Below are positions 39,248-48,504 of a stretch of 64,000 nucleotides of DNA, one piece after another (position 1 is the first letter of the stretch; every line of letters starts with the position of its first letter). Source of the DNA: Nitrospira sp. (GTDB taxonomy: Bacteria; Nitrospirota; Nitrospiria; Nitrospirales; Nitrospiraceae). Position numbers and translations under genes: made by a program. The stretch covers positions 57,151 through 121,150 of the forward strand of contig JABMDL010000015.1 of NCBI GenBank assembly GCA_015903945.1, in the 5' to 3' direction. Under the pieces are notes generated by a model. The model searched no databases, was not told the DNA's origin, and was given only the letters and a program-made list of their open reading frames with translations.

Positions 39248-42200
39248 TCGCTTCTCTACTGGAATTTTCGCTGCGGCAACGGATTCTGGTCATCGGCCTG
39301 GCGTGCCTCTTGTCCGTCGCCGGCCTCTTCGCCTTTCAGTCCATTCCGATCGACGCCTACCCCGACGTGACGAACATCCAAGTACAGGTACTGACCGAGG
39401 CGCCGGGGCTCTCGCCGGTTGAAGTCGAGCGGTTCATCACCTATCCGCTTGAACTTCAGCTAACGGGCCTGCCCGGGCTGGCGGAGATCCGCTCCCTCTC
39501 CAAATTTGCGCTCTCGCAGATCACGGTCGTTTTTGAAGACGATGTGGATGTGTATTTCGCCCGCCAGTTGGTGCTTGAGCGGATCATGGCGGCGAAGGAG
39601 CGGCTCCCGGGTGGACTAGAACCGGTGATGGCGCCGGTCACCACGGGGCTAGGGGAGGTGTATCACTATTACCTCGAAGGGCCCCATGCGACGGCGACCG
39701 ATCCGAAGATCGTCGAGACGGAGTTGACGGAGCAGCGCACCCTTCAAGATTGGGTCCTGCGGCCGCTGATCAAGCGTGTGCCGGGCGTCATCGACGTGAA
39801 CGGAATGGGCGGATTTGTGAAGCAGTATCAGGTTCTGGTCGATCCGGCCAAGCTGCGCAAGTTCGACTTGACGCTCCACCAGATCTACGATGCGGTGGTG
39901 AACAACAACGCCAACGTCGGCGGCAACGTGTTGGAGCGCCATGCCGAACGCTCGATCGTCCGGGGAATTGGGCTGATCAAGACCGTGGGCGACATCGAGT
40001 CCATCATCGTGAAGGAAGTTGGCGGCACGCCGGTGTTCGTGCGGGACGTCGCCGAAGTCCGCATCGGCCACGCCGTTCGCCACGGAGCAGTGGTGCTCAA
40101 TGGCGAGCGGGAGGTCGTGATCGGAACGGTCCTCATGCTTCGCGGCGGCAATGCCCGCCAGGTGGTCGAGGCGGTTAAGGACCAGGTGGAGGAGCTTCAA
40201 CAGAGCAACATCCTTCCGGCGGGGACGAGACTGGTGCCGTTCTACGACCGCATCGAGCTGGTGAACGCCGCTATTCACACGGTGCGCGATGCGTTGATCG
40301 AAGGGATCGTACTGGTGGTCTTCGTCTTCTTTTTCTTCCTGGGCCATGTCCGCAGCGCCGTCGTTGTCACGGTGACGCTGCTCGTCACTCCCCTCGTGAC
40401 CTTCATCCTCATGGAACGGTTCGGGCTGTCGGCCAACTTGATGACGCTCGGCGGGCTGGCCATTGCCATCGGCGAGATTGCGGACGGGTCGCTCGTCGTC
40501 GTGGAAAACGTCTACCGCCATCTCGCGGCGAACAACGGCGGCGCAGAGAAGGGCAAACTGGAGGTGATTCTGCGCGCCACCAAAGAAGTTGGCCGGCCGA
40601 TCCTCTTCGGAATTTTAATCATCAGCGTCGTCTTCTTGCCGCTCATGACGCTGCAAGGGATGGAAGGGAAGATGTTCGCCCCGCTGGCCTACACGCTGGT
40701 GATCGCGCTCCTGGCCTCGGTTGTGATCACACTGACCCTGTCGCCCGTGTTGGCGTCGCTGGTTTTGCGCGGAGACCATCCGGGGGAAACGCGCGTGACG
40801 CTCTGGATGAAGCAGCGCTACCTGCCGGTGCTGCGATGGGCTCTCCGGCACCGGGGCCTCGTCCTGACCAGTTCAACGGCCATCGTGCTGTGCAGCCTCG
40901 TCTTGGTGCCGTTCGTGGGGCGTGAATTCATTCCGCTCCTTGAGGAAGGGGCCCTGACGCCACAAGTCGTGCGGCTGCCGAGCGTCTCTCTGGCCGAGTC
41001 CATCGAATTGGAGAAGCAAACCCAGCGGGTCATGATGGAATTTCCCGAAGTGAATACGGCTGTGAGCCGGATCGGGCGGGCCGAAATTCCTTACCATCCG
41101 GAAGACCTGTATGAGAGCGACCCGATCGTGTCATTGCACGACCGGAGTACCTGGACGACGGCGAAGACTCAAGCAGGTTTGACCGATGCCATCCGCCGCA
41201 AGCTGGCGGAGATTCCGGGCATCTCCGTCCTCATGAGCCAGCCGATCCAGGAACGGGTGGACGAACTGATTTCCGGCATCAGGACGCAATGCGCCATCAA
41301 ACTGTTCGGGGACGATCTGGACGTGCTCCGTGACAAGGCGAAGGAGATCGCCGATTTGATCCAACAGATCGACGGCGTCAAAGACATCAAGGTCGAACAG
41401 GTCGCCGGACAACCCTATCTGATCATCGACATCGACCGGCAAAAGATCGCCCGGTTTGGCATCAACGTGGCCGACGTGCAGGAGATCATCACCACCGCGA
41501 TCGGCGGACAAGCGGCGACGCAGGTCTATGAAGGCGAGCGACGGTTTCAGCTCACCCTGCGATTTCCGGAGCCCTACCGGAACAGCGTCGGCGCCATCGG
41601 CGAGATCCGCGTGAAGTCCGCGTCCGGCGCGCTCATTCCCATGAGCGACCTGGCGAGGATCGAGATGCGCGAGGGGCCGGCCCGCATCAGCCGCGAGCAG
41701 GTGAAACGCCGCATCTACGTCGGCTTCAACGTCGTGGGCCGGGACATCGGCGGCGTCGTCGACGAAGGGCGGAAGAAATTGGCGGCGCAGATCCATCTGC
41801 CGGAGGGCTACACGGTCGTCTGGGGCGGCGCGTTCGAAAACATGGAGCGGGCCAACAAGCGGCTGATGATCGTCGTGCCGGTGACTTTGGGGTTGGTGTT
41901 CTTTCTTCTCTTCTGGGCGTTCCATTCGCTGCGGTACGCGACCCTGATCATCCTCAATCTGCCGTTCGCGTTGATCGGAGGCGTCGTGTCGCTGTGGTTG
42001 AGCGGACAGTACCTGAGCGTGCCGGCCTCCATCGGCTTCATCGAGCTGTTTGGCCTCGCGGTCGGAAACGGGATCGTGCTCGTGTCCTATATCAATCAGC
42101 TGCGCCATGAAGGGATGGCCTCGGACGAGGCGATCGTCACCGGCTGCAGCCTGCGGCTTCGGCCGGTCGTGATGACCATGATGACCACGCTGGTCGGTCT

Positions 42201-42375
42201 CTTGCCGCTGGTGCTGGCGCAGGGGATCGGCGCCGAAGTGCAGCGGCCGCTGGCCACCGTCGTCATCGGCGGACTTTTCAGCTCGACGGCGTTGACGCTG
42301 GTCGTGCTGCCGGTTCTCTATCGATGGCTGGCCGAACGGGAGGCGGGGAAGGAATATGCGCCGGAATGGGTGTGA
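39244..42375 (+). CDS. CzcA/CusA-type heavy-metal RND transporter
   Basis: 1043 aa; SIPIDAYPDVTNIQVQVLTEAPGLSPVEVERFITYPLE; HME-RND features. Confidence 0.94.
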   Translation: MIASLLEFSLRQRILVIGLACLLSVAGLFAFQSIPIDAYPDVTNIQVQVLTEAPGLSPVEVERFITYPLELQLTGLPGLAEIRSLSKFALSQITVVFEDDVDVYFARQLVLERIMAAKERLPGGLEPVMAPVTTGLGEVYHYYLEGPHATATDPKIVETELTEQRTLQDWVLRPLIKRVPGVIDVNGMGGFVKQYQVLVDPAKLRKFDLTLHQIYDAVVNNNANVGGNVLERHAERSIVRGIGLIKTVGDIESIIVKEVGGTPVFVRDVAEVRIGHAVRHGAVVLNGEREVVIGTVLMLRGGNARQVVEAVKDQVEELQQSNILPAGTRLVPFYDRIELVNAAIHTVRDALIEGIVLVVFVFFFFLGHVRSAVVVTVTLLVTPLVTFILMERFGLSANLMTLGGLAIAIGEIADGSLVVVENVYRHLAANNGGAEKGKLEVILRATKEVGRPILFGILIISVVFLPLMTLQGMEGKMFAPLAYTLVIALLASVVITLTLSPVLASLVLRGDHPGETRVTLWMKQRYLPVLRWALRHRGLVLTSSTAIVLCSLVLVPFVGREFIPLLEEGALTPQVVRLPSVSLAESIELEKQTQRVMMEFPEVNTAVSRIGRAEIPYHPEDLYESDPIVSLHDRSTWTTAKTQAGLTDAIRRKLAEIPGISVLMSQPIQERVDELISGIRTQCAIKLFGDDLDVLRDKAKEIADLIQQIDGVKDIKVEQVAGQPYLIIDIDRQKIARFGINVADVQEIITTAIGGQAATQVYEGERRFQLTLRFPEPYRNSVGAIGEIRVKSASGALIPMSDLARIEMREGPARISREQVKRRIYVGFNVVGRDIGGVVDEGRKKLAAQIHLPEGYTVVWGGAFENMERANKRLMIVVPVTLGLVFFLLFWAFHSLRYATLIILNLPFALIGGVVSLWLSGQYLSVPASIGFIELFGLAVGNGIVLVSYINQLRHEGMASDEAIVTGCSLRLRPVVMTMMTTLVGLLPLVLAQGIGAEVQRPLATVVIGGLFSSTALTLVVLPVLYRWLAEREAGKEYAPEWV

Positions 42376-42384
42376 GGAGGGGCA

Positions 42385-42581
42385 GCGCGAACGGGCAGGG
42401 GAACCTGTCATCAACGGCACAATGCGTCGATGATGTGTTGACCCATCGAACCGGTATGTTGGCGCTGCGTGCTCCTATGATGCTGCGCCGGGATGGCGCA
42501 ATGTCGTCGCACGCTGATGGTTATGCTGGTGAGCATGGGATCGCTGTGCCGCCGCTGACGGGTTCCCCTGCCCGTCTGCGC
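42385..42581. repeat. Long nested inverted repeat, structured intergenic element
   Basis: GCGCGAACGGGCAGGGGAACCTGTCATCAACGGCACA (42385-) pairs imperfectly with TGTGCCGCCGCTGACGGGTTCCCCTGCCCGTCTGCGC (-42581); internal TGCGCCGGGATGGCGCA hairpin. Confidence 0.65.
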
Positions 42582-42751
42582 GAGAAAGTGAAAGAAAAGA
42601 AGAGCTGAGGCCCCACATCGGAATGTGCTCCCTCGATACGCGCGGTCAGGGATCGATGACACCGCTCTTTTTAGTGGGGGAAGGGGAGAGAAGAGGCAAT
42701 GCAGTATGAGAGGGTGTTTGTTGTGCGTAACCACATGGAGGTGACAGGCTT

Positions 42752-43237
42752 ATGTTGAAGGAAGTCACAGGAGACATTTTGTTGACCAAGGCCGCGGCGG
42801 TGGCGCACGGGATTGCGCCCAACGACAATTTCGCCAGCGGGCTGGCGTTGTCGCTCCGGGAACAATGGCCGGCGATGTACAAGGATTTCCGGCACTATTG
42901 CCAGACCTTTACGCCGAAACCCGGTGAATTGTGGACCTGGGCTGGCGTCGGCGGCACGCGCATCGTCAATCTGTTTACCCAAGAGCCGCCGCCAGGCCAC
43001 GGAGCCAGGCCCGGCAAGGCCACGATCGAAAACGTCAATCACTGTCTCAAAGCGCTGGCCAAGGTCATCGAAACCGAGAAGGTCAAGAGCGTCGCGCTGC
43101 CTCGCTTGGCCACCGGGGTGGGCGGGCTGAAGTGGGAAGACGTGAAGCCGTTGATTGAGAAACACCTCGGCCACCTGCCCATTCCGGTCTATGTGTACAC
43201 GACCTTCCGGTCCGGTGTGCAGGCGAAGGAAGAGTAG
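42752..43237 (+). CDS. Macro domain protein
   Basis: EVTGDILLTKAAAVAHGIAPNDNFASGLALSLRE; ALPRLATGVGGLKW. Confidence 0.85.
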   Translation: MLKEVTGDILLTKAAAVAHGIAPNDNFASGLALSLREQWPAMYKDFRHYCQTFTPKPGELWTWAGVGGTRIVNLFTQEPPPGHGARPGKATIENVNHCLKALAKVIETEKVKSVALPRLATGVGGLKWEDVKPLIEKHLGHLPIPVYVYTTFRSGVQAKEE

Positions 43238-43276
43238 GAGGCTCACAAGACTTCAGGGAGGCAAAGGGGGAATCGC

Positions 43277-44458
43277 ATGGCACTGATCCGGCAAGATGTG
43301 TACGACCGAATTGTCTCGGTGCGGCGATGGCTGCATCGATATCCGGAGCTGAGCGGCAGGGAAACCAACACCGCCGCCGTCATCGCCGATTTTCTCCAAG
43401 GTATTGGCGTGCCGTATCGCGCCAGCGTCGCCGGCACCGGCGTGGTGGCGGATATTCCCGGAACGGCGGGAGTGCCCTGCGTCGTGCTACGGGCGGACAC
43501 AGACGCCTTGCCGATCCACGAAGAGACCGGCCTCGAATTCGCCTCCGTACATGCCGGCGTGATGCATGCCTGCGGCCACGACGGCCACACCGCGATGCTG
43601 CTCGGCGCGGCGGCGCTCTTGTCGGAGGAGAAAGATCTGCCGGCGCCCGTACGGTTGATTTTCCAGCCGGCGGAGGAAAAGGGCACCGGCGCGCAAGCGA
43701 TGATCCAGGCCGGCGCGTTGGACGGCGCCGGCCTGATCTTCGGCGGTCATCTCGACCGCCACTATCAGCCGGGGGCGATTGTGGTCGCGGAAGGGGCGGT
43801 CAATGCCTCGTCGGATAATTTCACGATCGAGATTATCGGGCAGGGTGCGCACGGCGCTCGTCCGCACGAAAGCATCGACGCGGTCGTAGTCGGGAGCCTC
43901 ATGATTATGGCGCTGCAAACCATCGTCTCGCGCGAGATCGATCCGGCCCGGCCGTCGGTCGTCTCTGTTGGACAATTTCAGGCGGGGACAGCTCCCAATG
44001 TCATTGCCGGTCAGGCTAAACTGAGCGGTACCGTGCGGGCCCAGGACGCGTCCGTGCGTCGGCAGCTGCTGTCCTCGATCCGCCGCATCGCCGAGTCAAT
44101 CGCCCAACTGCATGGGGCGAAGATCCACGTCACGGTGACCGAGGGCACGCCGCCGCTGATCAATCCGCCGGACATGGCCGACTTGGCGCGCCGCGCCGCC
44201 GTGGAAGCGGTCGGGGAGGCCAACGTCTTGCCGCTCAAGACGGCAAACATGGGCGCGGAGGATTTCAGTTACTACATGGAACACATCCCGGGGGCCTACG
44301 TCCGGTTCGGTGGGCAGGTACCGGGCAAGGAGGGATTCCCCGCCCATTCGAGTAAGTTTGATTTCGACGAGGAGGCGCTGGCCGTGGGCGCGGCGTACTA
44401 TCAAGCCGTCGCCAAGATTGCCGGCCAACGGTTGCGCGATCGGCAGGGCCGCTCCTGA
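43277..44458 (+). CDS. M20 family amidohydrolase/deacetylase
   Basis: RRWLHRYPELSGRE; LRADTDALPIHEETGLEFAS; MHACGHDGHTAMLLGAA. Confidence 0.94.
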   Translation: MALIRQDVYDRIVSVRRWLHRYPELSGRETNTAAVIADFLQGIGVPYRASVAGTGVVADIPGTAGVPCVVLRADTDALPIHEETGLEFASVHAGVMHACGHDGHTAMLLGAAALLSEEKDLPAPVRLIFQPAEEKGTGAQAMIQAGALDGAGLIFGGHLDRHYQPGAIVVAEGAVNASSDNFTIEIIGQGAHGARPHESIDAVVVGSLMIMALQTIVSREIDPARPSVVSVGQFQAGTAPNVIAGQAKLSGTVRAQDASVRRQLLSSIRRIAESIAQLHGAKIHVTVTEGTPPLINPPDMADLARRAAVEAVGEANVLPLKTANMGAEDFSYYMEHIPGAYVRFGGQVPGKEGFPAHSSKFDFDEEALAVGAAYYQAVAKIAGQRLRDRQGRS

Positions 44459-44475
44459 CCGTACACGAGGCCATC

Positions 44476-46068
44476 ATGATTCGAGTCCGAGAAGCCCGCG
44501 AGGAAGACGTCGGCCAGATCCGTGAGATCTTTCTGGCCGTCTACGGCACCGATTATCCGCACCGAGAGCTCTACGATGAATTGTGGCTCAAGCGGTCCGT
44601 CTTCACGGACGATGCGCTTATTCTCGTGGCCGAAGACACCGAGTCCGGACGGGTGGTGGGAACGGCGTCCGTCCTCTTCGACTTCGGTGCCCATTCCGAT
44701 CTCGTCGGCGAGTTCGGCCGGCTCGCCGTCCATCCGGACTATCGACGCCTGCAGGTCGGCAATCTGCTCATGGAGAAACGCCTCGAGGCCATACAGAATC
44801 GGCTGCACGTCGGGCTGGTGGTGGCGCGCACCGTGCATCCCTACGCCCAACGGATCAGTTTGTCCCATGGATTTATCGCGACCGGCTTTCTGCCGTTGAA
44901 ACATACGTTTCACCATCGTGAGAGTTTCGCGCTGCTCGCTCGGTATTTCGGCGATGCCCTGGCCTTACGCCGCAACAACCCCCGGATCATTCCCGAAGCC
45001 TATTCCCTGGCCGGCTGCGTCATGAGTCAACCCCCGCTCACGCCTGATTTCATCGTCGACGAAGACTCGGCGCCGTATCCCTCCGGAGGCGACTACACCA
45101 TTGAGCAACTGCAGGCCGAAGGCTATCCCGCCTTGCTGCGCATCGAGCGGGGGCGCGTGCGCAATCGGGAGGTCTTCGGACCCATCCGGCTGGACTATGG
45201 TTTCTTCAAGCTCCAGGCGCGTCAGACCAGCTATTTTCTGGCGCGCAGCGGCGGGCAGATCGTCGGCGCCGTCGGCTACACCATGGATCCGGTCGAACGC
45301 ACCGTGCGGGTATTTGAATTGATCTCCTTGGCCGACGACGTCGTGCGGTTTCTCTTGGCCGAATTGGAACGGAAGTGCCGGGAGGAACTGGGCATCGACT
45401 ATATCGAGATCGATGTCAGCGCCTATGCGCCCCGCATGCAGCGCACACTGCTCGAATTGAATTTCCTCCCTGTCGCCTATGTGCCGGCCATGGTGTTCTA
45501 TCAGGTGGAGCGGCTCGACATCGTCAAGATGGTGCGGCTGAACAAGCTGCAAGAGTTGGGCACGCTCGGCCTGACGGAGCCGGTGCAAGCCGTCGCGGAC
45601 ATCGTCATGCGGGGTTTTTCCACGTGCGTCATCGCTCCGCGCATGGCCCAGGCGATCAAGGAGATGCCGCTGTTCTACGGCATGAACAGCGAGCAGGCGG
45701 GGAGGTTGGCCGGCGCCTGCAGCGTGCGGGAGATCGAGGACGGGAAGCGGCTCTTCTCCCAGCATGAGCCAGCCGACCGGCTGTATTTGGTGCTCCAGGG
45801 CCAGGTAGCCATCACCGGCGGCAGCCCACCGGCGCCGATCGGCACGGTCCGTGCCGGCGAAACCTGCGGCGAAGTCTCGCTGCTCTCCGCGAGACCCCAT
45901 TCCGCCACCGCCACAACCGACGGGCCGGTCGAAGCGGCCGAGCTGTTGCAGCGCGACCTGGCCGATCTGATTCGACGCCGACCCGACATCGGCGTCATCA
46001 TCTACCGCAATCTGGCGGTCGGACTCGGAGACAAGCTCGCACGCGCCGCCGGTGAACGCGCGCGCTGA
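44476..46068 (+). CDS. GNAT acetyltransferase fused to C-terminal cyclic-nucleotide-binding domain
   Basis: N-terminal GNAT (EFGRLAVHPDYRRLQVGNLLME); C-terminal cNMP fold (GKRLFSQHEPADRLYLVLQGQVAI...AGETCGEVSLLSARPHSATA). Confidence 0.82.
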   Translation: MIRVREAREEDVGQIREIFLAVYGTDYPHRELYDELWLKRSVFTDDALILVAEDTESGRVVGTASVLFDFGAHSDLVGEFGRLAVHPDYRRLQVGNLLMEKRLEAIQNRLHVGLVVARTVHPYAQRISLSHGFIATGFLPLKHTFHHRESFALLARYFGDALALRRNNPRIIPEAYSLAGCVMSQPPLTPDFIVDEDSAPYPSGGDYTIEQLQAEGYPALLRIERGRVRNREVFGPIRLDYGFFKLQARQTSYFLARSGGQIVGAVGYTMDPVERTVRVFELISLADDVVRFLLAELERKCREELGIDYIEIDVSAYAPRMQRTLLELNFLPVAYVPAMVFYQVERLDIVKMVRLNKLQELGTLGLTEPVQAVADIVMRGFSTCVIAPRMAQAIKEMPLFYGMNSEQAGRLAGACSVREIEDGKRLFSQHEPADRLYLVLQGQVAITGGSPPAPIGTVRAGETCGEVSLLSARPHSATATTDGPVEAAELLQRDLADLIRRRPDIGVIIYRNLAVGLGDKLARAAGERAR

Positions 46069-46272
46069 TTGCGGCGGATCACAGCGTCAATGAGCAGGCC
46101 GCAGGGTGGCCTGGCGCGCCGGATTCCGGCACGCGGCTTCAGTTCACCGGACATTCCCATCGCGTGCAGCCGAAGGTGACGTTGTCACGGATGGCGCGTG
46201 GAGGCTGGTGCGAGGCAGAGGGGGTGAGAAACGTGGAGGAGAAAGCGTATAGTCCCGGAGGGACAACAGGGG

Positions 46273-47445
46273 ATGGACGGTACACAACGACGGTTCTTTG
46301 CGCCCTGCCCGCGCGGGCTGGAAGGAGTCCTCGAACAGGAGCTCCACGATCTCGGTGTGCCGGCCACGTCCAAGACCGACGGGGGCGTCGGGTTCACCGC
46401 GCCCTGGTCGACGATGTATTGGGTCAATCTCAAGAGTCACATCACCAGCCGCGTCCTGTGGGAAGTCGGCCACAGCATCTATAAGACGGAAGACGACGTC
46501 TATCGCGCGGCCTATGCGCTCCCCTGGCCCGACTGGTTTGCGCCCTCGCAGACGATCAAAGTCAAGGTAAGCGCGCGCCGCTGTCCACTGCCCAGTCTGG
46601 ATTTTCTCACCCTCCGGATCAAAGACGCCGTGTGCGACAAGTTCGTCACCACGCGCCAACGGCGCCCCAGCGTCGACACGGAACGGCCGCACATCAAGCT
46701 GGACGCCTTTCTCGATCAGAGCACCGTCACCTTTTATCTGGACACTTCAGGCGAGCCGCTCTTCAAACGGGGGTACCGGATTGCGTCCGTTGAAGCGCCG
46801 CTGCGGGAAAATCTGGCGGCGGGCATCTTGCGGCTTGCCGGCTGGACGCCGAAGGAGGTGCTGCTCGATCCCATGTGCGGCGGTGGGACCATTCCACTCG
46901 AAGCCGCCATGATGGCCCGCCGGATCCCTCCGGGCGTTTCACGGCACTTTGCCTTCGAGCGGTTGCTGATCCATGATGCCAAACTCTGGGGCCGTCTGCG
47001 CGAAGCGGCGCTCGCCAAACGCCTGGCAGACGTTCCCGCCGCTATCTATGCATCGGATCATGATCCCGCCATGGTGAAGATTGCCCAGCGGGCATTTCAA
47101 GGGGCCGGGGTGGTGGTCGATGTTCGGTTGAAGCAGAGCGATATTCTGGAGCTGGAGGCGCCGGCGGAGCAGGGCGTCATGGTCATCAATCCGCCCTATG
47201 GCGTGCGCTTGAGCCAAGCCGACGAACTGGCCGCGCTCTACCCGAAACTGGGTGATTGGCTGAAGCAGCGGTTCGCCGGATGGCGGGCCTATGTGCTCAC
47301 GGGCGATGCCCGCGTGCCGAAACTCATCGGCCTCACCCCGTCGAAACGCATTCCCCTTTTCAACGGCGATCTCGAATGCCGGCTCTACGAATTCGTCATC
47401 GTCCCAGGCGGCGCACGACGGCGGCTTGCACGGCAGCAGGCCTGA
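46273..47445 (+). CDS. THUMP-domain RNA methyltransferase (RlmL-N/Trm14-like)
   Basis: RRFFAPCPRGLEGVLEQEL; LLDPMCGGGTIPLEAAMMA; MVINPPYGVRL. Confidence 0.9.
   Translation: MDGTQRRFFAPCPRGLEGVLEQELHDLGVPATSKTDGGVGFTAPWSTMYWVNLKSHITSRVLWEVGHSIYKTEDDVYRAAYALPWPDWFAPSQTIKVKVSARRCPLPSLDFLTLRIKDAVCDKFVTTRQRRPSVDTERPHIKLDAFLDQSTVTFYLDTSGEPLFKRGYRIASVEAPLRENLAAGILRLAGWTPKEVLLDPMCGGGTIPLEAAMMARRIPPGVSRHFAFERLLIHDAKLWGRLREAALAKRLADVPAAIYASDHDPAMVKIAQRAFQGAGVVVDVRLKQSDILELEAPAEQGVMVINPPYGVRLSQADELAALYPKLGDWLKQRFAGWRAYVLTGDARVPKLIGLTPSKRIPLFNGDLECRLYEFVIVPGGARRRLARQQA
47303..47445 (+). repeat. 143-bp direct repeat copy A (native methyltransferase 3' end)
   Basis: Gapless similarity to 48261..48403, about 18 mismatches by eye. 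Confidence 0.88.
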
Positions 47446-47561
47446 CCCGCACGAGGCGTCACAGCTTATGGCGCAATCTCATGGACAGTTTTGTCTCAGA
47501 TGATGCGCATTGAGCAGCTTTACGTTGTTATGATACAGTAAAGCGCCTTGGAGGAAGCGCT

Positions 47562-47780
47562 ATGGCCGTCCAGAAGCTCAGCAGCAAAAATCAGATCGTG
47601 ATTCCCAAGGAAGCCCGGCAGGCGATGGGCGTCAAAGGTGGTGATGAACTGCTGGTCGTTGTGAAGGACGATCTCACTCTCATCATGCCCAAGCCCAAGC
47701 GGTATGCGCGTGCCTTGCAGGGGCTCGCCAAGGATGCCTATCCGCCTGGCTACCTGAAGCGGGAACGCCGGTCGTGGTAG
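47562..47780 (+). CDS. AbrB/SpoVT-fold antitoxin
   Basis: MAVQKLSSKNQIVIPKEARQAMGVKGGDELLVVVKDD. Confidence 0.9.
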   Translation: MAVQKLSSKNQIVIPKEARQAMGVKGGDELLVVVKDDLTLIMPKPKRYARALQGLAKDAYPPGYLKRERRSW

Positions 47781-48213
47781 CGGGTCTTCCCGGCGAGCGC
47801 GAGAGAATCGGCCTCGACACCAACTGTTCATCTATTTCCTCGAAGATCATCCGCGATACGGTGCCTGGTGCGCATCCTTGTTCGATCGGATCGAGCGGGG
47901 GCACAATGCGGCCGTGACCTCAACGGTGACGCTTCTCGAATTGCTGGTCCAACCCTATCGCGACCAGAAAGAAGAGCTTGCGCAGAAGATTTTCGCTCTT
48001 TCCAGCACCTATCCAAAGATCGAGTGGATGCCCGTCAGCCTGACTCTTGCGGATCGGGCCGCCGAACTACGCGCCCGCTATCGTCTGAGCACGCCCGATG
48101 CAATTCAACTCGCCACGGCGATTACCTGCAAGGCTACGCGCTTTTACGGGAATGATCGGAGCCTGCGGCGAGTAAAAGAGATCGAATGTTGCATCCTGGA
48201 CGATCTGATCTGA
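47774..48213 (+). pseudogene. PIN-domain toxin, frameshifted near the N-terminus
   Basis: GTG start overlapping the antitoxin stop; ...RIGLDTN then 1-nt shift to LFIYFLEDHPRYGAWCASLFDRIERG...ELLVQPY...LSTPDAIQLATAI. Confidence 0.8.
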
Positions 48214-48260
48214 CGGCGCTGCTTCTCTCTCTCCTGCTGTAAGTCTTGAGGGGTTCATCA

Positions 48261-48403
48261 GCGACGCCCGCGTGCCAAAACTCATTGGCCTCGCCCCGTC
48301 CAAACGTATTCCCCTCTTCAACGGCGACCTGGAATGCCGGCTGTACGAATTCGTCATCGTCCCAGGTGGCGCACGACGACGGCTCGGGACGCAGCAAGCC
48401 TGA
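48261..48403 (+). repeat. 143-bp direct repeat copy B (orphan methyltransferase 3' end)
   Basis: Encodes SDARVPKLIGLAPSKRIPLFNGDLECRLYEFVIVPGGARRRLGTQQA*, matching the C-terminus of 46273..47445. Confidence 0.88.
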
Positions 48404-48504
48404 TTCGCCGGATCGGACCTCTGCGGGATGAGACAGGCCACGGCACGGCGGCGAAGAGGATGAGACTCGCGGAGCGTGCGGCTCCGTAGCGGCCATGCCT
48501 CGAT

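Noticed and set aside
39649-42420. Antisense ORFs of 290 and 429 aa opposite czcA
   Set aside because: Low-complexity Asp/His/Gln/Arg-rich shadow ORFs typical of antisense frames in high-GC genes.
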